Assembly: GCA_900752065.1 (NCBI GenBank)
Contig: CAADTT010000052.1
Span: forward strand, 23,653-87,652
DNA length: 64,000 nt
Reading direction: 5' to 3'
DNA from: Lachnospiraceae bacterium
Lineage (GTDB): Bacteria > Bacillota > Clostridia > Lachnospirales > Lachnospiraceae
Under the pieces are notes generated by a model. It made no database searches. It saw only the letters and a program-made list of their open reading frames with translations, and was not told the DNA's origin. Position numbers and translations under genes: made by a program. The first letter of the stretch is position 1, and every line of letters starts with the position of its first letter. Shown here piece after piece: positions 61,837 through 64,000 of this stretch.

Positions 61837-62634
61837 CTAAAGCGGCAGATCTCTCTTTTCAAACAGATAAATTCCCCCGCGGAACAGGGCAAAACCCAAA
61901 ACCGCCAGAAGCGGGAATTTCCAGCAGATACTCAAGCTGTCTCCCAGAACATCTGCCGTCTGAAACAGCGTAAAAACCGTTGCAAATCTCAGCAGCCCCA
62001 GACTTTCTCCTGTATCTGCAAGCATTCGAAGCAGGAAAAAAAGCGCCGGGATCCCGGCTCCCAGAGCCAGAGAACGGCTGCTTTCATCGCTGAGGCAGGA
62101 GATGAAAAAACTGATCCCTGACAGGCATATGGAAAGACACAGCGTCCCAATATGCAGAAGCAGAAACTGTGAAATCTCCAGTTTTCCCGGAAACCTAAGG
62201 ACACAACCGAGGATTCCCACCAGCGCCGTACATAAAAACATCACAAAAAGGCTCATCAGAAGAAAATATGCCTGGGTGTTTGCGATGCGTCCTCTTTTAT
62301 TCGGTGAAGCCAGATAATAGCCCATAGTGCCCGATTCCACCTGTTTCGCCATCAGACTGTTTGCCGCAACTGCTCCATAGATCATAGCCGTCACCGGATA
62401 GAAAAATCCAAACAAACAGGAGCCGAGATATTCTGTCAGCCCCGCCGCTTCCATGTGGATCCCCAGAACCATCGCCAGCGCCTCCGGTATCCACCGGAAG
62501 ATCCGTCCCTGCCCGGTATCCGGGTGGTACAGCCCCAGCGCCAGAAGCATCAGCAGCACAAGAAATCCCGTACATTCCAGCCACAGCTTCCCATTCGTCT
62601 TTATCGTCCGTTTCAAAAGCGGAAGGTTAAGCAC
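61837..62634 (-). CDS. ABC-2 type transporter permease
   Basis: A 265-residue membrane protein with about six hydrophobic helices (for example WLECTGFLVLLMLLALGLY and LFVMFLCTALVGILGCVL) and no binding-protein signature. It fits the permease half of an ABC-2 exporter or remodelling transporter, with the ATPase just upstream. Two starts are possible: GTG at 62632-62634, 6 bases after GGAGGTG (preferred), or ATG at 62638-62640, which abuts it. It overlaps the ATPase stop by 8 bases. The substrate is unknown. Confidence 0.85.
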   Translation of the reverse strand: MLNLPLLKRTIKTNGKLWLECTGFLVLLMLLALGLYHPDTGQGRIFRWIPEALAMVLGIHMEAAGLTEYLGSCLFGFFYPVTAMIYGAVAANSLMAKQVESGTMGYYLASPNKRGRIANTQAYFLLMSLFVMFLCTALVGILGCVLRFPGKLEISQFLLLHIGTLCLSICLSGISFFISCLSDESSRSLALGAGIPALFFLLRMLADTGESLGLLRFATVFTLFQTADVLGDSLSICWKFPLLAVLGFALFRGGIYLFEKRDLPL

Positions 62635-63511
62635 CTGCATCACCTCCATAAAAATGGATAAACACATCCTCCAGTCTCTGAGACATCGTTTCCAGTCCCA
62701 CCACCTGATAATTTCCAAGTGCCCTGATCAGCGGACTCATTTCTCCCGAAAGGCTGAGGGTTACCTGCCTTCCGCTGATATTCAAAATCTCAAACTCTTC
62801 CTTCACAAAATTCAGCGCCTCCTGATCGGTGGTAAAATTGACAATATAGGACTTTTTCTTTGCCGCCCGAATGCCTGTGATGTCATCCACATTCACCAGG
62901 ACACCCCTTTTGATCATCCCGACTCTGTCGCAGGTGCGCTCCACCTCTTCAAAAACATGAGAGGTAAAAAGAATCGTCTTTCCTCTTCCTTTTTCCTCCA
63001 AAATCAGATCATTCAGCCTTCCCTGCATCGGAGCATCCAGCCCGTTCGTCGGTTCATCCAGCAGCAAAACCGCCGGATCATGCATAAATGCACATACGAT
63101 TCCGATCTTCTGTCTGGAGCTTCCGGACATTTTCCGGATCCGCATATCCAGATCCAGTTCAAACCGCTCTGCGATCTGCTGCGCTCTCTCGATGCTCTTG
63201 ATTCCCTTCATCTCAGCCATAAAACGCAGAAAGGAAAGTCCCGTCATGTCCTCCGGCAGCGCCGCCTTCTCCGGCAGGTATCCGGTAAATCCCATGATCT
63301 CCGCCGCTCTGGTGTGACAGCTTTTCCCGTTAATAAAACATCTCCCTCTGCCAGACGCAGCAAAACCCAGAAGCTGGCGGATCGTCGTCGTCTTCCCCGC
63401 CCCTTCCGGTCCCAGAAGGCCGAACACCTCCCCGTCCTCCACCTCAAAGGACAGGTCGAAGATGCCCTTCCGGCCTCCGTAATCTTTCGTTAAATTCTTT
63501 ACTCTTATCAT
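62627..63511 (-). CDS. ABC transporter ATP-binding protein
   Basis: A 294-residue ATPase of the exporter (CcmA/NatA) type. Walker A is LLGPEGAGKTTTI, the signature region is MSGSSRQKIGIV (Ser-Gly-Ser in place of the common SGG), and Walker B is AVLLLDEPTNGLD; the H-loop is in ILFTSHVFEE. A C-terminal regulatory tail of about 80 residues follows. It pairs with the permease that overlaps its end. The Shine-Dalgarno is poor; a candidate promoter lies at 63566-63594. Confidence 0.93.
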   Translation of the reverse strand: MIRVKNLTKDYGGRKGIFDLSFEVEDGEVFGLLGPEGAGKTTTIRQLLGFAASGRGRCFINGKSCHTRAAEIMGFTGYLPEKAALPEDMTGLSFLRFMAEMKGIKSIERAQQIAERFELDLDMRIRKMSGSSRQKIGIVCAFMHDPAVLLLDEPTNGLDAPMQGRLNDLILEEKGRGKTILFTSHVFEEVERTCDRVGMIKRGVLVNVDDITGIRAAKKKSYIVNFTTDQEALNFVKEEFEILNISGRQVTLSLSGEMSPLIRALGNYQVVGLETMSQRLEDVFIHFYGGDAGA

Positions 63512-63565
63512 TTATCTTACAACCCACTTAGTCAATCTCTCCGGCTTTCGCCGTTCTAACTGTTA

Positions 63566-63594
63566 ATTGTAAAATAGAACCATTCAAAATACAA
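63566..63594 (-). promoter_or_regulatory. Candidate promoter of the ABC transporter pair
   Basis: TTGTAT (63589-63594), 17 bases, TACAAT (63566-63571) on the minus strand, about 55 bases before the ATPase start. Confidence 0.45.
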
Positions 63595-63718
63595 GCCCCT
63601 TTTCATCTTTTATATGCCGTCAGTTCATCTTCGAAAAGAAATGATCCATTCTAAGAATTGAATGAGTTATTTTCTATTTATTTGCCGTCCACATCGGAAA
63701 TGGCAGTCCACTGTGCGT

Positions 63719-64000
63719 TTATCTATGTTTTCTTTTTCCAGTCAGTATGTTCAGCAAAACATACACGCCAGTCAACACAAGGACTGCTCCGCCCAGGACC
63801 AGGTACATGGTGCCCATTTCCACTTTGGCGTCAAAGAAATAGATGTTGCAGTCCACAGCGTCCCGGATGGCATCTACCGCCTGTTCCGGAAAGCCCTGTG
63901 CCCCCATCTCCGCAAAGACTCCCCGGAGAAGGTGGTTGCGCAAAAGGCAGGTGCCGTAGGTGCCGGGCAGGAAAGAAAGCGCCTTTTGCAGCCCCTCCGA
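63719..64000 (-). CDS. C-terminal end of an ABC-2 permease-like membrane protein (partial)
   Basis: The frame is open to the window edge, so 93 codons of a longer gene are seen. It reads LSFLPGTYGTCLLRNHLLRG, then a region EQAVDAIRDAVDCNIYFFDA and a last membrane helix (LVLGGAVLVLTGVYVLLNIL) with a basic tail. The LPGTYGTxLxRNH segment is found near the end of ABC-2 type multidrug permeases, so this is probably such a permease. A start shown at 63943 would be internal. It is followed by 207 non-coding bases with no clear terminator. Confidence 0.7.
   Translation of the reverse strand, partial: SEGLQKALSFLPGTYGTCLLRNHLLRGVFAEMGAQGFPEQAVDAIRDAVDCNIYFFDAKVEMGTMYLVLGGAVLVLTGVYVLLNILTGKRKHR

Noticed and set aside
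63719..63943. A complete 74-codon membrane gene at the right end
   Set aside because: The frame continues open to base 64000 with transporter-like residues upstream of the TTG, so it is the end of a larger gene.

Overview
The window looks like chromosomal DNA of a gut-type, low-to-mid GC, Gram-positive anaerobe of the Clostridia, most likely a Lachnospiraceae member. Three things suggest this. The gene orders are typical of Clostridia (trmK-rpoD-dnaG-dgt, and nusB-xseA-xseB-ispA-dxs-tlyA-nadK-argR-recN-spoIVB). The ribosome binding sites are strong AGGAGG type. Large secreted glycosidases carry FIVAR and BspA-type leucine-rich repeat modules. The species assignment is an inference; no rRNA gene is present to test it.

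Layout, left to right. 1-4438: macromolecular synthesis cluster (trmK fragment, rpoD, dnaG, dgt), all on the minus strand. 4525-10564: comEC, a GerMN lipoprotein, a two-component system and comEA, minus strand. 10668-17392: arginine biosynthesis, with argC-argJ-argB-argD on minus and argG divergent on plus; ArgR-box-like sites overlap both promoters. 17570-30328: two very large paralogous secreted family-2 glycoside hydrolases flank nth, an SH3 protein and rpiB, followed by a zinc-ribbon-bearing MscL. 30554-34141: small regulators, a polysaccharide deacetylase, a CarD-like protein, and tRNA-Thr(CGT) and tRNA-Pro(GGG). 34297-36243: an NhaC-type transporter behind a lysine riboswitch. 36459-46426: the nusB-to-spoIVB cluster, joining isoprenoid precursor synthesis, exonuclease VII, NAD kinase, arginine repressor, RecN and a sporulation protease. 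46598-48589: Asp23, a NagZ-like family-3 hydrolase and a 41-residue ORF. 48811-52043: an ammonium transporter fused to a PII domain behind a leader terminator, then enolase. 52096-61815: gpmI, a large secreted sialidase, a D,D-carboxypeptidase, a hexapeptide-repeat protein and topoisomerase III. 61837-64000: ABC transporter genes, the last one cut by the window edge.

How the genes fit together. The sialidase and the two GH2 enzymes could take terminal sialic acid and then an exposed beta-linked sugar (possibly galactose) from host mucin glycans. Their shared accessory modules suggest a common way of being retained at the surface. The arginine genes and their repressor argR (39494-39946) lie in the same window and probably form one regulon. 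Nitrogen and lysine uptake each show a visible RNA-level control element.

I found no CRISPR array, insertion sequence, prophage, rRNA or recognisable defence system. Many annotated starts below are moved downstream of the longest open frame because a Shine-Dalgarno sequence and gene overlaps favour the shorter form.
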